Assembly (NCBI RefSeq): GCF_002218045.2 | Contig: NZ_AP018685.1 | Location: forward strand, 124,001-188,000 | Direction: 5' to 3' | Length of the DNA stretch: 64,000 nt | Origin: Vibrio rumoiensis | GTDB taxonomy: Bacteria; Pseudomonadota; Gammaproteobacteria; Enterobacterales; Vibrionaceae | In this document: in pieces, positions 1 through 9,132 of the stretch | How positions within the stretch are numbered: position 1 is the first letter of the stretch | How the letters are laid out: the number at the start of each line of letters is the position of its first letter | Notes under the pieces: generated by a model | Told to the model about the DNA's origin: nothing | The model's database searches: none | The model's input: the letters and a program-made list of their open reading frames with translations, nothing else | Made by a program: the position numbers and the translations under genes

Positions 1-490
<490 letters not shown>

Positions 491-574
491 ACAACACCTA
501 AAGGGTTTTGGTTGGACTGAATAGATATAAGACATACTTGAATGAGTGTGAGAAGAAACAGCTTTCCGAATTAA

Positions 575-602
575 GTTAAAACATCCTAGTGGATGTTTTA
601 AC
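575..602 (+). other. Perfect stem-loop in the 23S-5S spacer
   Basis: A 12-bp perfect inverted repeat (575-586 paired with 591-602) with a TAGT loop lies just before 5S copy 1. No T-tract follows, so it does not look like an intrinsic terminator. In rRNA operons such spacer stems commonly serve as processing sites; that role is inferred here. Confidence 0.6.
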
Positions 603-611
603 AGAAGAATT

Positions 612-731
612 TGCTTGGCGACCATAGCGCTTTGGACCCACCTGATTCCATGCCGAACTCAGAAGTGAAACGAAGTAGCGCCGATGGTAGTGTGGGGTTT
701 CCCCATGTGAGAGTAGGACATCGCCAGGCTT
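612..731 (+). rRNA. 5S ribosomal RNA, copy 1
   Basis: This is a 120-nt 5S gene. It contains the conserved internal block with CCGAACTCAGAAGTGAAACG, and its 5' and 3' ends pair as helix I. It directly follows the 23S gene. Copy 2, 310 bp downstream, differs at a few positions, one of them a compensatory pair in helix I. Confidence 0.95.
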
Positions 732-742
732 TATTTTGAAAG

Positions 743-766
743 AGCCCGTGTTGAACGGGCTTTTTT
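743..766 (+). terminator. Intrinsic terminator after 5S copy 1
   Basis: Stem AGCCCG/CGGGCT (743-748 with 756-761) is followed by a T-run. It lies between the first 5S and tRNA-Thr, so it may only partly stop transcription: the tRNA and second 5S otherwise look like a continuation of the operon. Confidence 0.8.
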
Positions 767-799
767 ATGTTCGAAGCAAAATTATTGCTGAGAATATAT

Positions 800-876
800 G
801 CTGATATAGCTCAGCCCGGTAGAGCGCACCCTTGGTAAGGGTGAGGTCCCCAGTTCGAGTCTGGGTATCAGCACCA
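800..876 (+). tRNA. tRNA-Thr (GGT anticodon)
   Basis: Cloverleaf with acceptor GCTGATA/TATCAGC, anticodon stem-loop with GGT in loop CTTGGTA, T-loop TTCGAGT and encoded CCA. The 5S-tRNA-Thr-5S order matches a known rrn arrangement (E. coli rrnD) and is common in vibrios. Confidence 0.96.
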
Positions 877-920
877 CTATTTAGAATTGAACGGCCTCAT
901 CAAATTTGCCGTAACAGTTT

Positions 921-1040
921 TGCTTAGCGACAATAGCACTTTGGACCCACCTGATTCCATGCCGAACTCAGAAGTGAAACGAAGTAGCGCCGATGGTAGT
1001 GTGGGGTTTCCCCATGTGAGAGTAGGACATCGCTAGGCTT
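921..1040 (+). rRNA. 5S ribosomal RNA, copy 2
   Basis: Second 120-nt 5S copy. Compared with copy 1, position 6 of the gene is A instead of G and its helix I partner is T instead of C, so pairing is kept. Two more substitutions lie near positions 12 and 18. It is the last product of the operon before the terminator. Confidence 0.95.
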
Positions 1041-1047
1041 ATATTTT

Positions 1048-1075
1048 AAAGCCTCCCTCAATAGGGAGGCTTTTT
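1048..1075. terminator. rrn operon terminator, shared with ilvY
   Basis: Stem AAAGCCTCCCT/AGGGAGGCTTT with a CAAT loop and a T-run on the plus strand. It lies between the convergent ends of the rRNA operon and ilvY (stop at 1080) and could serve both directions. Confidence 0.88.
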
Positions 1076-1079
1076 CCGT

Positions 1080-1970
1080 TTATGCCTTTATAAATTTATT
1101 TTGTGATACTTGCCATAGAGCTTTTATTAACGGGTTTTGTAGCTGTGATTTTTGGCAACAAATTCCTAATTTAAAAGGTTTAATAGGTGCAACTTTTAAA
1201 CGTTGGATTTTATCTTTGACTGGGCTGTTATTAATAACAACATCGGGAGCTATTCCAACACCTAATCCAAGAGCCACCATACTTACAACTCCTTCATGCC
1301 CTGATGTTTGAGCATAAATATTAGGTTTAAACTTCATATCTCTAAACCAAGTGTTACTTCTATCTCTAGCGGTGCCTGCTTCTGGAATAATAAAAGGAAT
1401 TTGAGTCCAGTCAGGTTGTTCCTTTTGTAGTTCAGTAGTAAAACTGCTGTGAGCATTTGGAGCAATCACTGATAAGGGGATCTCTCCTATGGTCTCAAAT
1501 TCTAAACGAGCAGGTAATTGTGTTGGCAAAGCGCTGATGACAATGTCAGCTTCATCATTTAATAGTTTATCGATAGCTTTAGCTGGATCTCCGGTCGACA
1601 GCTTTAATTCTATTTTGGGATAGGCCAGCCTAAAATCGGTTAAAATCTCTGGTAAATGACTAAAGCTTGCCGTAACCGAGCAAAATACGCGAATCTCTCC
1701 CGTTAGTTGCTGTTTATTACCTTGCAAGCTACTGCAAAATTGTGTCCATTCTTGAGTAATATGAGTCGCAACAGGAAGGAGCTTTTTCCCTGCTTCTGTT
1801 AATTCAACGCTCCGGTTATCTCTAACCAATAACGATTGGCCGACTTCTTCTTCGAGCTTTTGAATCTGTCGGCTTAGAGCTGATGGGCTAATATGCATTG
1901 CAGATGCCGTCTTGCTGAAGTTTTGACTACTGCATAAATGGACAAATAAGTGAAGACTGCGAATATTCAT
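1080..1970 (-). CDS. ilvY: LysR-type regulator IlvY
   Basis: IlvY activates ilvC when the pathway substrates acetolactate or acetohydroxybutyrate accumulate, and represses itself. The 296-residue protein has an N-terminal LysR winged helix-turn-helix (residues about 1-60, with the SPSALSRQIQKLEEEVG block) followed by a substrate-binding domain of usual length. It is divergent from ilvC with a 163-bp intergenic region that carries LysR-type dyads, the classic ilvY-ilvC arrangement. The identification rests on both sequence and location. Confidence 0.95.
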   Translation of the reverse strand: MNIRSLHLFVHLCSSQNFSKTASAMHISPSALSRQIQKLEEEVGQSLLVRDNRSVELTEAGKKLLPVATHITQEWTQFCSSLQGNKQQLTGEIRVFCSVTASFSHLPEILTDFRLAYPKIELKLSTGDPAKAIDKLLNDEADIVISALPTQLPARLEFETIGEIPLSVIAPNAHSSFTTELQKEQPDWTQIPFIIPEAGTARDRSNTWFRDMKFKPNIYAQTSGHEGVVSMVALGLGVGIAPDVVINNSPVKDKIQRLKVAPIKPFKLGICCQKSQLQNPLIKALWQVSQNKFIKA

Positions 1971-1989
1971 TGTGATCCTATTAGTGTTC

Positions 1990-2026
1990 TTGCATTTTTC
2001 GCAATGATTACTTGTGAATATATCAC
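1990..2026. promoter_or_regulatory. Candidate IlvY operator dyads between ilvY and ilvC
   Basis: Two adjacent dyads lie 20-56 bp upstream of ilvY. TTGC at 1990-1993 and GCAA at 2001-2004 contain the LysR-type T-N11-A pattern. GTGAATATATCAC at 2014-2026 is a second palindrome. IlvY is known to bind tandem operators in this intergenic space. The exact operator assignment here is inferred. Confidence 0.5.
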
Positions 2027-2133
2027 TTTGAGCAATGGGATTCGTGTTTTAATATCAACTCATCGAGTAATATTGTGATTACATCTAAACTTACTCACCT
2101 TTATGGATTAATTAAAAACAGGACTTTTAGATT

Positions 2134-3618
2134 ATGGCTAACTATTTCAACACTTTGAATCTACGTGAGCAATTAGACCAACTAGGTCGTTGTCGTTTTA
2201 TGGATCGCGAAGAATTTTCGCAAGAAGCTGATTACCTAAAAGGTAAGAAAGTCGTAATCGTAGGGTGTGGTGCTCAAGGTCTAAACCAAGGCTTGAACAT
2301 GCGTGATTCTGGTTTGAATGTTGCGTATGCCCTTCGTCAGGCTGCGATTGATGAACAACGTCAATCATTTAAAAACGCCAAAGATAATGGTTTTGAAGTA
2401 GCAAGCTATGAAGAATTGATTCCACAAGCGGATCTAGTCGTGAACTTAACCCCAGATAAGCAGCACACTAATGTGGTTGAAACCGTAATGCCATTGATGA
2501 AACAAGGGGCTGCCCTTGGTTATTCGCATGGTTTCAATATCGTTGAAGAAGGCATGCAAATTCGTAAAGATATTACGGTTGTGATGGTCGCTCCTAAATG
2601 TCCGGGTACTGAAGTTCGTGAAGAATATAAGCGTGGATTTGGTGTTCCAACTCTTATTGCAGTTCACCCTGAAAACGATCCTCAAGGTGAAGGTTTAGAG
2701 ATAGCTAAAGCATGGGCCGCTGCAACTGGTGGCCATCGAGCTGGCGTTTTAGAATCATCTTTTGTTGCTGAAGTTAAATCCGACTTAATGGGTGAGCAAA
2801 CTATCCTTTGTGGCATGCTTCAAGCTGGTTCAATCGTTTGTTATGAAAAAATGATCGCTGATGGTATTGAACCTGGGTATGCTGGCAAGTTGCTGCAATA
2901 TGGTTGGGAAACCATTACCGAAGCATTGAAATTTGGTGGTGTGACTCACATGATGGATCGTCTATCTAACCCTGCTAAAGTAAAAGCATTTGAGTTATCA
3001 GAAGAGCTTAAAGACTTAATGCGTCCACTGTATAACAAACATATGGATGACATCATCTGTGGTGAGTTCTCACGCACTATGATGGAAGACTGGGCTAATG
3101 ATGATAAGAATTTATTGGGTTGGCGTGAAGAGACGGGTCAAACTGCATTTGAGAATTATCCTGAATCCAATGTAGAAATCTCTGAACAAGAATACTTTGA
3201 TAACGGTATTTTAATGATCGCAATGGTTCGTGCTGGAGTTGAACTAGCATTTGAAGCCATGACCGCTTCTGGCATTATTGATGAGTCAGCTTACTATGAG
3301 TCACTACATGAATTGCCATTGATTGCTAACACCGTTGCACGTAAACGTCTATACGAGATGAACGTGGTTATTTCTGATACAGCAGAATACGGTAACTATC
3401 TATTTGCTAATGTTGCGACGCCGTTACTACGTGAAAAGTTCATGCCAAATGTTGGTACAGATGTAATTGGTAGAGGGCTACAAGAAGAAAGTAATCAAGT
3501 TGATAACGGTCAACTGATTGAAATTAACGACGCACTACGTAATCACCCTGTTGAGTGGATTGGTCAAGAGCTACGTGGGTATATGAAGGATATGAAACGT
3601 ATTGCCGTTGGTGGTTAA
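2134..3618 (+). CDS. ilvC: Ketol-acid reductoisomerase (NADP+), class II
   Basis: IlvC converts 2-acetolactate or 2-aceto-2-hydroxybutyrate to the dihydroxy acids in valine and isoleucine synthesis, using NADPH and Mg2+. At 494 residues it is the long (class II) form typical of gammaproteobacteria. The Rossmann motif GCGAQG is at residues 44-49, followed by conserved blocks [17 protein letters not shown] and [13 protein letters not shown], and a duplicated C-terminal domain. It is cytoplasmic. Regulation by the divergent IlvY is expected. A strong terminator follows. Confidence 0.98.
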   Translation: MANYFNTLNLREQLDQLGRCRFMDREEFSQEADYLKGKKVVIVGCGAQGLNQGLNMRDSGLNVAYALRQAAIDEQRQSFKNAKDNGFEVASYEELIPQADLVVNLTPDKQHTNVVETVMPLMKQGAALGYSHGFNIVEEGMQIRKDITVVMVAPKCPGTEVREEYKRGFGVPTLIAVHPENDPQGEGLEIAKAWAAATGGHRAGVLESSFVAEVKSDLMGEQTILCGMLQAGSIVCYEKMIADGIEPGYAGKLLQYGWETITEALKFGGVTHMMDRLSNPAKVKAFELSEELKDLMRPLYNKHMDDIICGEFSRTMMEDWANDDKNLLGWREETGQTAFENYPESNVEISEQEYFDNGILMIAMVRAGVELAFEAMTASGIIDESAYYESLHELPLIANTVARKRLYEMNVVISDTAEYGNYLFANVATPLLREKFMPNVGTDVIGRGLQEESNQVDNGQLIEINDALRNHPVEWIGQELRGYMKDMKRIAVGG

Positions 3619-3738
3619 ATTTCTTTGTGATAGCGGGATATTCGTTGTCGAAAATACTCATTTGCTCGCTGCAAACACCGTGTTTTCTTCTAGAATATCC
3701 CATCAATCACTTCGAAATTCCGTTCTAGATAAAACAGA

Positions 3739-3773
3739 AAGGCTTGCCTATTGATGGGCAAGCCTTATTTTTT
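3739..3773. terminator. Terminator between ilvC and ubiK
   Basis: Stem AAGGCTTGCC paired with GGGCAAGCCTT, followed by TATTTTTT on the plus strand. It sits between convergent ilvC and ubiK and probably serves ilvC. Three head-to-tail CGAAACT units follow at 3774-3794. Confidence 0.85.
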
Positions 3774-3792
3774 CGAAACTCGAAACTCGAAA

Positions 3793-4047
3793 CTATTCTT
3801 TCTCGCTTAACTTGCTTTCTAAGTCAGCCAATTTTGATTCAAGATCATTTAATTTCTGACGAGTACGCAGTAATACCTGAGTTTGTACATCAAACTCTTC
3901 ACGTGAAACGACATCTAACTTGTTGAGTTGACCTTGGATCACTTGGCGGACTTTTTGATCAACGTCGGAACCAAGGTCTTTTACTGGCTGAGGCATTGAT
4001 TCGTGAATTTGTTTGGCAATTTGCTCAATTTTCTTAGCATCAAACAT
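3793..4047 (-). CDS. ubiK: Ubiquinone biosynthesis accessory factor UbiK (YqiC/BMFP family)
   Basis: UbiK is a small coiled-coil protein that supports aerobic ubiquinone synthesis as part of the Ubi complex with UbiJ. The start chosen is the ATG at 4047, which has a GGAGC Shine-Dalgarno 7 bases upstream and gives the family-typical [15 protein letters not shown]-terminus. The longer frame to 4086 would add 13 unsupported residues. The C-terminal half (from about residue 45) is a strongly predicted coiled coil ending [19 protein letters not shown]. It is a single-gene unit, 84 residues. Confidence 0.9.
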   Translation of the reverse strand: MFDAKKIEQIAKQIHESMPQPVKDLGSDVDQKVRQVIQGQLNKLDVVSREEFDVQTQVLLRTRQKLNDLESKLADLESKLSEKE

Positions 4048-4127
4048 TTGGTTAGCTCCTAAATAGTATTGCGTTATTTTATGCAAATCTGTTCAAAATG
4101 TCTCGGCTTGTTGTCGCTAAATAAAAG

Positions 4128-4156
4128 AAAGGCTACCCATTTAGCTGGTAGCCTTT
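4128..4156 (-). terminator. Terminator of the RND pump operon
   Basis: Stem AAAGGCTACC/GGTAGCCTTT with a T-rich stretch (CTTTCTTTTATTT) on the minus strand, 27 bases beyond the pump gene stop. Confidence 0.85.
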
Positions 4157-4182
4157 GTATTTACTTTAGTCAGTATGAAGAC

Positions 4183-7100
4183 TTAGTGCTTTGGTTCTTC
4201 GATGGCAGGAATGCTCTCATCAAACTCTGGTAGCGGTTTATGCTCGCTTGCCAAATAGCTGTAAATTACAGGCAATACAAACAAGGTAAACAAGGTACCA
4301 ATAGCTAGCCCTGCTACGATAACGATGCCAATACTAAAGCGCTGAGCTGCACCTGCACCAGTGGCATATAATAGAGGTATCAAACCTGCAATCATTGCTG
4401 CTGTTGTCATTAAGATTGGTCGTAAACGTATTTTTGCGGATTCCATTACCGCTTCCATTTTTGACTTGCCGTGATGTAATTGCTCTTCTTTGGCGACTTC
4501 ACAAATCAAAATACCGTGTTTGGTGATAAGGCCAACCAACGTAATCAACCCCACTTGTGAGTAGATATTCATGGTTGCAGCTCCCCAAGCAAGAGCTATC
4601 AGGGCGCCACAAATCGCAAGTGGTACCGATACCATGATAACCAACGGATCTCGGATAGATTCAAATTGAATTGCCAAAACCAAGAAGATAATAGCTAGCG
4701 CTAAACCAAATGTTGCATACAGTGCACTACCTTCAGTTACGAATTGTCTTGCTTCACCTAAATACTCATGGCTATAGCCTAGAGGTAGTTTGCTTTCAGC
4801 AATATTTTCAAACCAATCAACCGCTTGTCCCATAGAAGCCGTTGGTGCTGGAACTGCGCTAATATTCGCTGAATTCAGCTGGTTTAAGTGAGGTAGTGAC
4901 AGTGGCTGTGCTACAACTTCAATGTTAACTAAACCGCTAAGTGGCACCGAATGTCCGTTAGACGCTCGAACATAATAACCTTTCATCGATTCAGGGTTAA
5001 GGCGAAACTTACGTTCTACTTGCGGTATAACCTCATAAGAGCGCCCATTAAGGTCGATACGGTTAACATAACCATCAGACATCATTGTACCGATCGTCAC
5101 GGCAATATCCTGCATGGTCACGCCGTAAGCACCAGCTTTATCTTTATCAATATTGATTTTCATCGTTGCTGAATCAAAATTGAGATCCAATGTTGAATAC
5201 ACAAACAATGGGCTTTTACCTACTTCAACCAAGATATCACTGGCAATTTGGAATAAGCTTTCAAAGCTGTTTGGTGTTGTAATCACAAACTGCATTGGTA
5301 AGCCTGAACCTGCACCTGGTAATTCTGGCATTTGGAAAGCCGATACCGCCATGCCAGGGATATCTTTCATGAGATTACCGACACGTTCGGTTACTTCCGA
5401 TTGGCTAGCTTCACGCTGACTCCATGGTTTCATCGAAGCAATACCAAACGCTTGGTTAGAAGCTGGAACACCAGTGAATGCTTGTGCATATTGGATCTCT
5501 GGTTGATCAACAAGTACATTATTGACTTCATCCATGGTGTTTTGTAGATAATCTAAGTTAGCATTCGATGGACCTGTACCCATCAAAACAACCACTCCTT
5601 TATCTTCCGATGGCGCTAGTTCACTTGGAATAAACTTAAATAAGAGCGGTAAGCTTGCCATAACAATTATCGCAAATGCGATCATCACAGGACGGTGTTG
5701 CATTACTGCGCGCAACATACGTTCATAACGATTGGTCATGCGATCTAGTACGCTATGTACCACTACTTCAAAGCGACTAGGCTTAGAGTGGGCTTTGAGC
5801 ATCTTAGAACACATTACTGGGGACAAGGTTAAGGCGATGATGCCCGACACAAATACCGCGCCCGCGAGAGTCAAAGCAAACTCTTTAAATAGTGAACCAG
5901 TTATACCGCCCATCAAGGCAATCGGAGCATATACCGCACCTAAGGTTAATGTCATCGCGATAACGGGAACCGCGATCTCCCGAGTTCCTATAATTGCCGC
6001 TCTAAATGGTGTTTCACCGAGCTTGATATGCCTATCGACATTTTCCAATACAACGATGGCATCATCCACCACCAGTCCTATCGCAAGTACCATGGCAAGT
6101 AAGGTCATCAAGTTCCACGAGAATCCCATTCCCTGCATAACGACGGCTACACCAACCAATGACAGAGGAATCGTGATAATTGGAATGATAACCGCACGCA
6201 GTGAGCCTAAGAATAAAGTAATCACAACTAATACGATCAATGCCGCTTCTAATATGGTATGAATTACCTCATTGATCGACTCATTAATCGCAACGGTTGA
6301 ATCATAAAGGATTCGCATTTCAATATTGCTAGGCAAGTTTTTTTCTAAGTCTGGCAAGAGCGCTAAAATATCATGAGCGATATTGATTGGGTTTGCCGTT
6401 GGAGAAGCATCAATTGCCGCTACTACCGCCTCGGAACCGTTAGATGTTGCGCGATAAGTATCGTGACTTTTGGCTAACGTAACCTTGGCAATATCACTTA
6501 GTCTGACGACTTGCCCTTTATCGGATTTAACCACTAAGCGTTCCAGCTCAGCCGTATTCTCGACTTGAGTGTTAGCACTGCCGTTATAAACAACAAACTC
6601 ACCAGTAGACTGACCGGTTGCGGATTGGTAGTTGTTGGCATTTAAAATGCCCATCACATCCGTTGCTGTTAAATCGAAAGCCGCCATTTTGGCTGGATCA
6701 AGCCAGATACGTAACGCGTACTTTTGACCGCCATACAGATTGACCTTTGATACACCATTCACCGTAAATAATTGAGGATTAATTACACGCTCAAGGTAAT
6801 CAGTGATTTGGCTAGATGCGAGCTCATTAGAGGTAAAGCCAATATAAAGTACCGACGTGGTTGAGCCGGTTGACATTGTTACCGTTGGGTCTTCAGCTTC
6901 TTTAGGCAATTGGGAACGAACCGAATTGGTTTGTGCCAAAATATCCGCTAACGCGCCGTTGGGATCGGTATTCAGCTTCATCGTAATCGTAATGGTTGAT
7001 GAACCTAACACAGAGCTGGAGGTCATGTAGTCGATATTATCGGCCTGGGCGATCGCTTGTTCCAAAGGTTGTGTAATAAAACCTTGGATCAAGTTGGCGT

Positions 7101-7263
7101 CCGCACCGTAATAGCTTGTCGTTACCGTGACTACGGTATTCGTCATTTCGGGGTATTCGCGAACAGACATTTTGAAGATGGCTTGAAAACCAAGCAATGC
7201 AATCAAAAGACTGATTGATACCGCCAAAACTGGACGTTTTATAAAAACATCAGTAAAGCGCAT
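4183..7263 (-). CDS. RND efflux pump inner-membrane transporter (VexH-like)
   Basis: A proton-driven multidrug or metabolite exporter that forms a trimer in the inner membrane and works with a periplasmic adaptor and a TolC-type outer-membrane channel. The 1026-residue length, N-terminal MRFTDVFIKRPVLAVSIS and two repeats of a large periplasmic loop plus six membrane helices are typical of HAE1-RND proteins. The paired proton-relay aspartates are present in GLVVDDAIVVLENVDRH. It lies 11 bases downstream of the adaptor gene and shares its operon. From memory it resembles V. cholerae VexH; substrate range cannot be read from sequence. No outer-membrane channel gene is adjacent. Confidence 0.93.
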   Translation of the reverse strand: MRFTDVFIKRPVLAVSISLLIALLGFQAIFKMSVREYPEMTNTVVTVTTSYYGADANLIQGFITQPLEQAIAQADNIDYMTSSSVLGSSTITITMKLNTDPNGALADILAQTNSVRSQLPKEAEDPTVTMSTGSTTSVLYIGFTSNELASSQITDYLERVINPQLFTVNGVSKVNLYGGQKYALRIWLDPAKMAAFDLTATDVMGILNANNYQSATGQSTGEFVVYNGSANTQVENTAELERLVVKSDKGQVVRLSDIAKVTLAKSHDTYRATSNGSEAVVAAIDASPTANPINIAHDILALLPDLEKNLPSNIEMRILYDSTVAINESINEVIHTILEAALIVLVVITLFLGSLRAVIIPIITIPLSLVGVAVVMQGMGFSWNLMTLLAMVLAIGLVVDDAIVVLENVDRHIKLGETPFRAAIIGTREIAVPVIAMTLTLGAVYAPIALMGGITGSLFKEFALTLAGAVFVSGIIALTLSPVMCSKMLKAHSKPSRFEVVVHSVLDRMTNRYERMLRAVMQHRPVMIAFAIIVMASLPLLFKFIPSELAPSEDKGVVVLMGTGPSNANLDYLQNTMDEVNNVLVDQPEIQYAQAFTGVPASNQAFGIASMKPWSQREASQSEVTERVGNLMKDIPGMAVSAFQMPELPGAGSGLPMQFVITTPNSFESLFQIASDILVEVGKSPLFVYSTLDLNFDSATMKINIDKDKAGAYGVTMQDIAVTIGTMMSDGYVNRIDLNGRSYEVIPQVERKFRLNPESMKGYYVRASNGHSVPLSGLVNIEVVAQPLSLPHLNQLNSANISAVPAPTASMGQAVDWFENIAESKLPLGYSHEYLGEARQFVTEGSALYATFGLALAIIFLVLAIQFESIRDPLVIMVSVPLAICGALIALAWGAATMNIYSQVGLITLVGLITKHGILICEVAKEEQLHHGKSKMEAVMESAKIRLRPILMTTAAMIAGLIPLLYATGAGAAQRFSIGIVIVAGLAIGTLFTLFVLPVIYSYLASEHKPLPEFDESIPAIEEPKH

Positions 7264-7274
7264 AATGCCTCCAG

Positions 7275-8381
7275 TTACAGCATTGGGGTTTGGGCTGGTG
7301 GAGTCGTTGCATCGCTCTCCACAATCTTAACTTTCGAATTGTTACTCAAACGAACTTGTCCTGATGTGACAATAGTTTGGCCTGGCTCTAAGCCTTCCAT
7401 GATATGAGCAACACTACCCGCACGCTCGCCAACTTTCACTACGGTCTGGATGACACGTTTAACACCATCTTTTTCTTCAAGCACATAAATACTGTCGCCA
7501 TAAAGGGTATATGTGATTGCCGTTTGAGGTGCAATGATTTGGTCTTTTAATGTTGGCAGCACAATGCTGGCACGAGCAAACATACCGCTGCGCAATTTGC
7601 CGTCATTGTTTGGAATTTGTGCTTGTACTTGAATTAAGCCGCTTTGTGCATTAACCGCAGGCGCAATGGCACTAATAGAACCTTCAAAGGTTTTATCGGC
7701 AAAAGAATCGACAGTAATATTGACTTGCTGACCAACATGAATCTTACTGATATCGGTTTGTGGTACGGTAAAGCGTAAACGCATCACACTGGTATCTTCC
7801 AAGCGAACAACTTCAGTTCCTGTTTCTAAAAATTGACCAAGGAAAACGTTACGCAAGCCTACGATACCATCAAAAGGTGCGGTAACCGTACGGCGTTCAA
7901 TCGAAGCTTTCAAGCTCGTAATATCAGCAGAAAGAGACAAATAGGTTGCTTGCGCTTCATCATACGCTTCTTTTGATACTGAACCTTTCGAGTAAAGATC
8001 TTTATAACGAAGATATTTAGCCTTTGCCGCTGGTAACTTAGCTTGAGAGCTTTGTAATTGCGCTTTTTCTACTTTTGAATCGACTTCAACTAATACATCG
8101 CCTTTTTTAACATTAATACCAGAATCAAAACGAATCGCATCAATCTGACCACTGGTTTGGGCTGTTAATGTTACGCCTTGAATCGGCTCGACGAAGCCAA
8201 TGGCATTAATCGTTGGAGTCCAATCTTCAGGGTTAACTTTAGTGACAGTAACCGGAAATTCGGGCTCAGGCATGTTTGCCATGTATTCGGCAATTTTCTT
8301 CTGTTTAAACATATTAAAGCCAATCACGCTACCAAAAAGCAGTATTGCGATGATTAGCATAACGAAAGTCCACTTTTTCAT
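7275..8381 (-). CDS. RND efflux periplasmic adaptor subunit (VexG-like membrane fusion protein)
   Basis: The periplasmic adaptor that bridges the RND pump and a TolC-type channel. The start at 8381 is supported by a GGAG Shine-Dalgarno at about 8392, giving MKKWTFVMLIIAILLFGSVIG as membrane anchor; the longer frame lacks one. Order of segments: N-terminal anchor, first half of the lipoyl domain, a short alpha hairpin (about residues 85-145), second lipoyl half (TVTAPFDGIVGLRNVFLGQF), beta-barrel and membrane-proximal domains. It has 368 residues, usual for HlyD/AcrA-type adaptors. It lies between tetR and the pump gene in one operon. Confidence 0.92.
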   Translation of the reverse strand: MKKWTFVMLIIAILLFGSVIGFNMFKQKKIAEYMANMPEPEFPVTVTKVNPEDWTPTINAIGFVEPIQGVTLTAQTSGQIDAIRFDSGINVKKGDVLVEVDSKVEKAQLQSSQAKLPAAKAKYLRYKDLYSKGSVSKEAYDEAQATYLSLSADITSLKASIERRTVTAPFDGIVGLRNVFLGQFLETGTEVVRLEDTSVMRLRFTVPQTDISKIHVGQQVNITVDSFADKTFEGSISAIAPAVNAQSGLIQVQAQIPNNDGKLRSGMFARASIVLPTLKDQIIAPQTAITYTLYGDSIYVLEEKDGVKRVIQTVVKVGERAGSVAHIMEGLEPGQTIVTSGQVRLSNNSKVKIVESDATTPPAQTPML

Positions 8382-8401
8382 TTCGTTAGAACTCCAAAAT
8401 A

Positions 8402-8995
8402 TTAATGTTGAATAACCGCATCCCAACTTGCTTCAATAGCAGAGTCAAGAGCAGCATCTGTGATGACATAACAACCAAGTACGTGTTTTCTTGCGATTGA
8501 TAAACAAACATCTAAACTCAGACTGGCGAGCAAATGATTATCCAAAGGTTTAAACACACCGAGATCTTTTCCTTCATTAAACATAGCTTCGATTTTATAA
8601 AATAATTTACGCTCCATCTCAGAACCACAAGTTGGCTTCGTCGGTAAGGATTCATATTGAATACGATTTAGAATGACATCAACTTCATTTTGAGTCGTTG
8701 TAACATGGGCAACATTTTTCCAAATATGCACAAATCTTTCTTTGAGAGGCATGTGCTCTTCTACACCTTGCTGTACCATATCGGCGACACGCTGAAGAAC
8801 ATGAATACGAACCGCTTCAACCAGGTCATCTTTATCTTGAAAATAACGATAAATGGTTCCAGCTGCCACTCCAGCTTCTTGAGCGAGTTTATGCATGGAT
8901 AAACCTTGAAATCCCGCTTTAGCAATTAATTGCTCTGCGGTATTCAAAAGCAACTGCCGCTTGTCCAAGGAAGAATTAACTTTTAAATTGACCAT
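8402..8995 (-). CDS. TetR family regulator of the pump operon
   Basis: A 197-residue TetR-type repressor with an N-terminal helix-turn-helix (residues about 12-58, with GLSMHKLAQEAGVAAGTIYRYF) and a variable ligand-binding C-terminal domain. It is the first gene of tetR-adaptor-pump, with 20 bases to the adaptor start. A near-perfect 22-bp palindrome begins 15 bases upstream of its start codon, consistent with autorepression of the whole operon. The inducing ligand is unknown. Confidence 0.9.
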   Translation of the reverse strand: MVNLKVNSSLDKRQLLLNTAEQLIAKAGFQGLSMHKLAQEAGVAAGTIYRYFQDKDDLVEAVRIHVLQRVADMVQQGVEEHMPLKERFVHIWKNVAHVTTTQNEVDVILNRIQYESLPTKPTCGSEMERKLFYKIEAMFNEGKDLGVFKPLDNHLLASLSLDVCLSIARKHVLGCYVITDAALDSAIEASWDAVIQH

Positions 8996-9009
8996 AGATA
9001 AAAACTGGT

Positions 9010-9031
9010 AATGAGTGAACGTTCATTCATT
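9010..9031. promoter_or_regulatory. TetR-type operator palindrome
   Basis: A 22-bp inverted repeat centred on TGAACGTTCA has a single mismatched pair. Placement directly upstream of the tetR start and the divergent rep gene fits an operator for the local TetR protein. The core resembles operators of AcrR/RutR-like TetR repressors; binding is inferred. Confidence 0.7.
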
Positions 9032-9132
9032 ATATATTTAACTTAGTAGTTCGCCAGTGAAATTATAAAATAGTATTGATTTGTTACATCTTGAGCATGT
9101 AGCAATAAATACGCCATAAAATTGAGAGAAAA

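Noticed and set aside
5732..6262. Long plus-strand frame inside the RND pump gene
   Set aside because: Antisense shadow of a well-conserved transporter gene with no start context.
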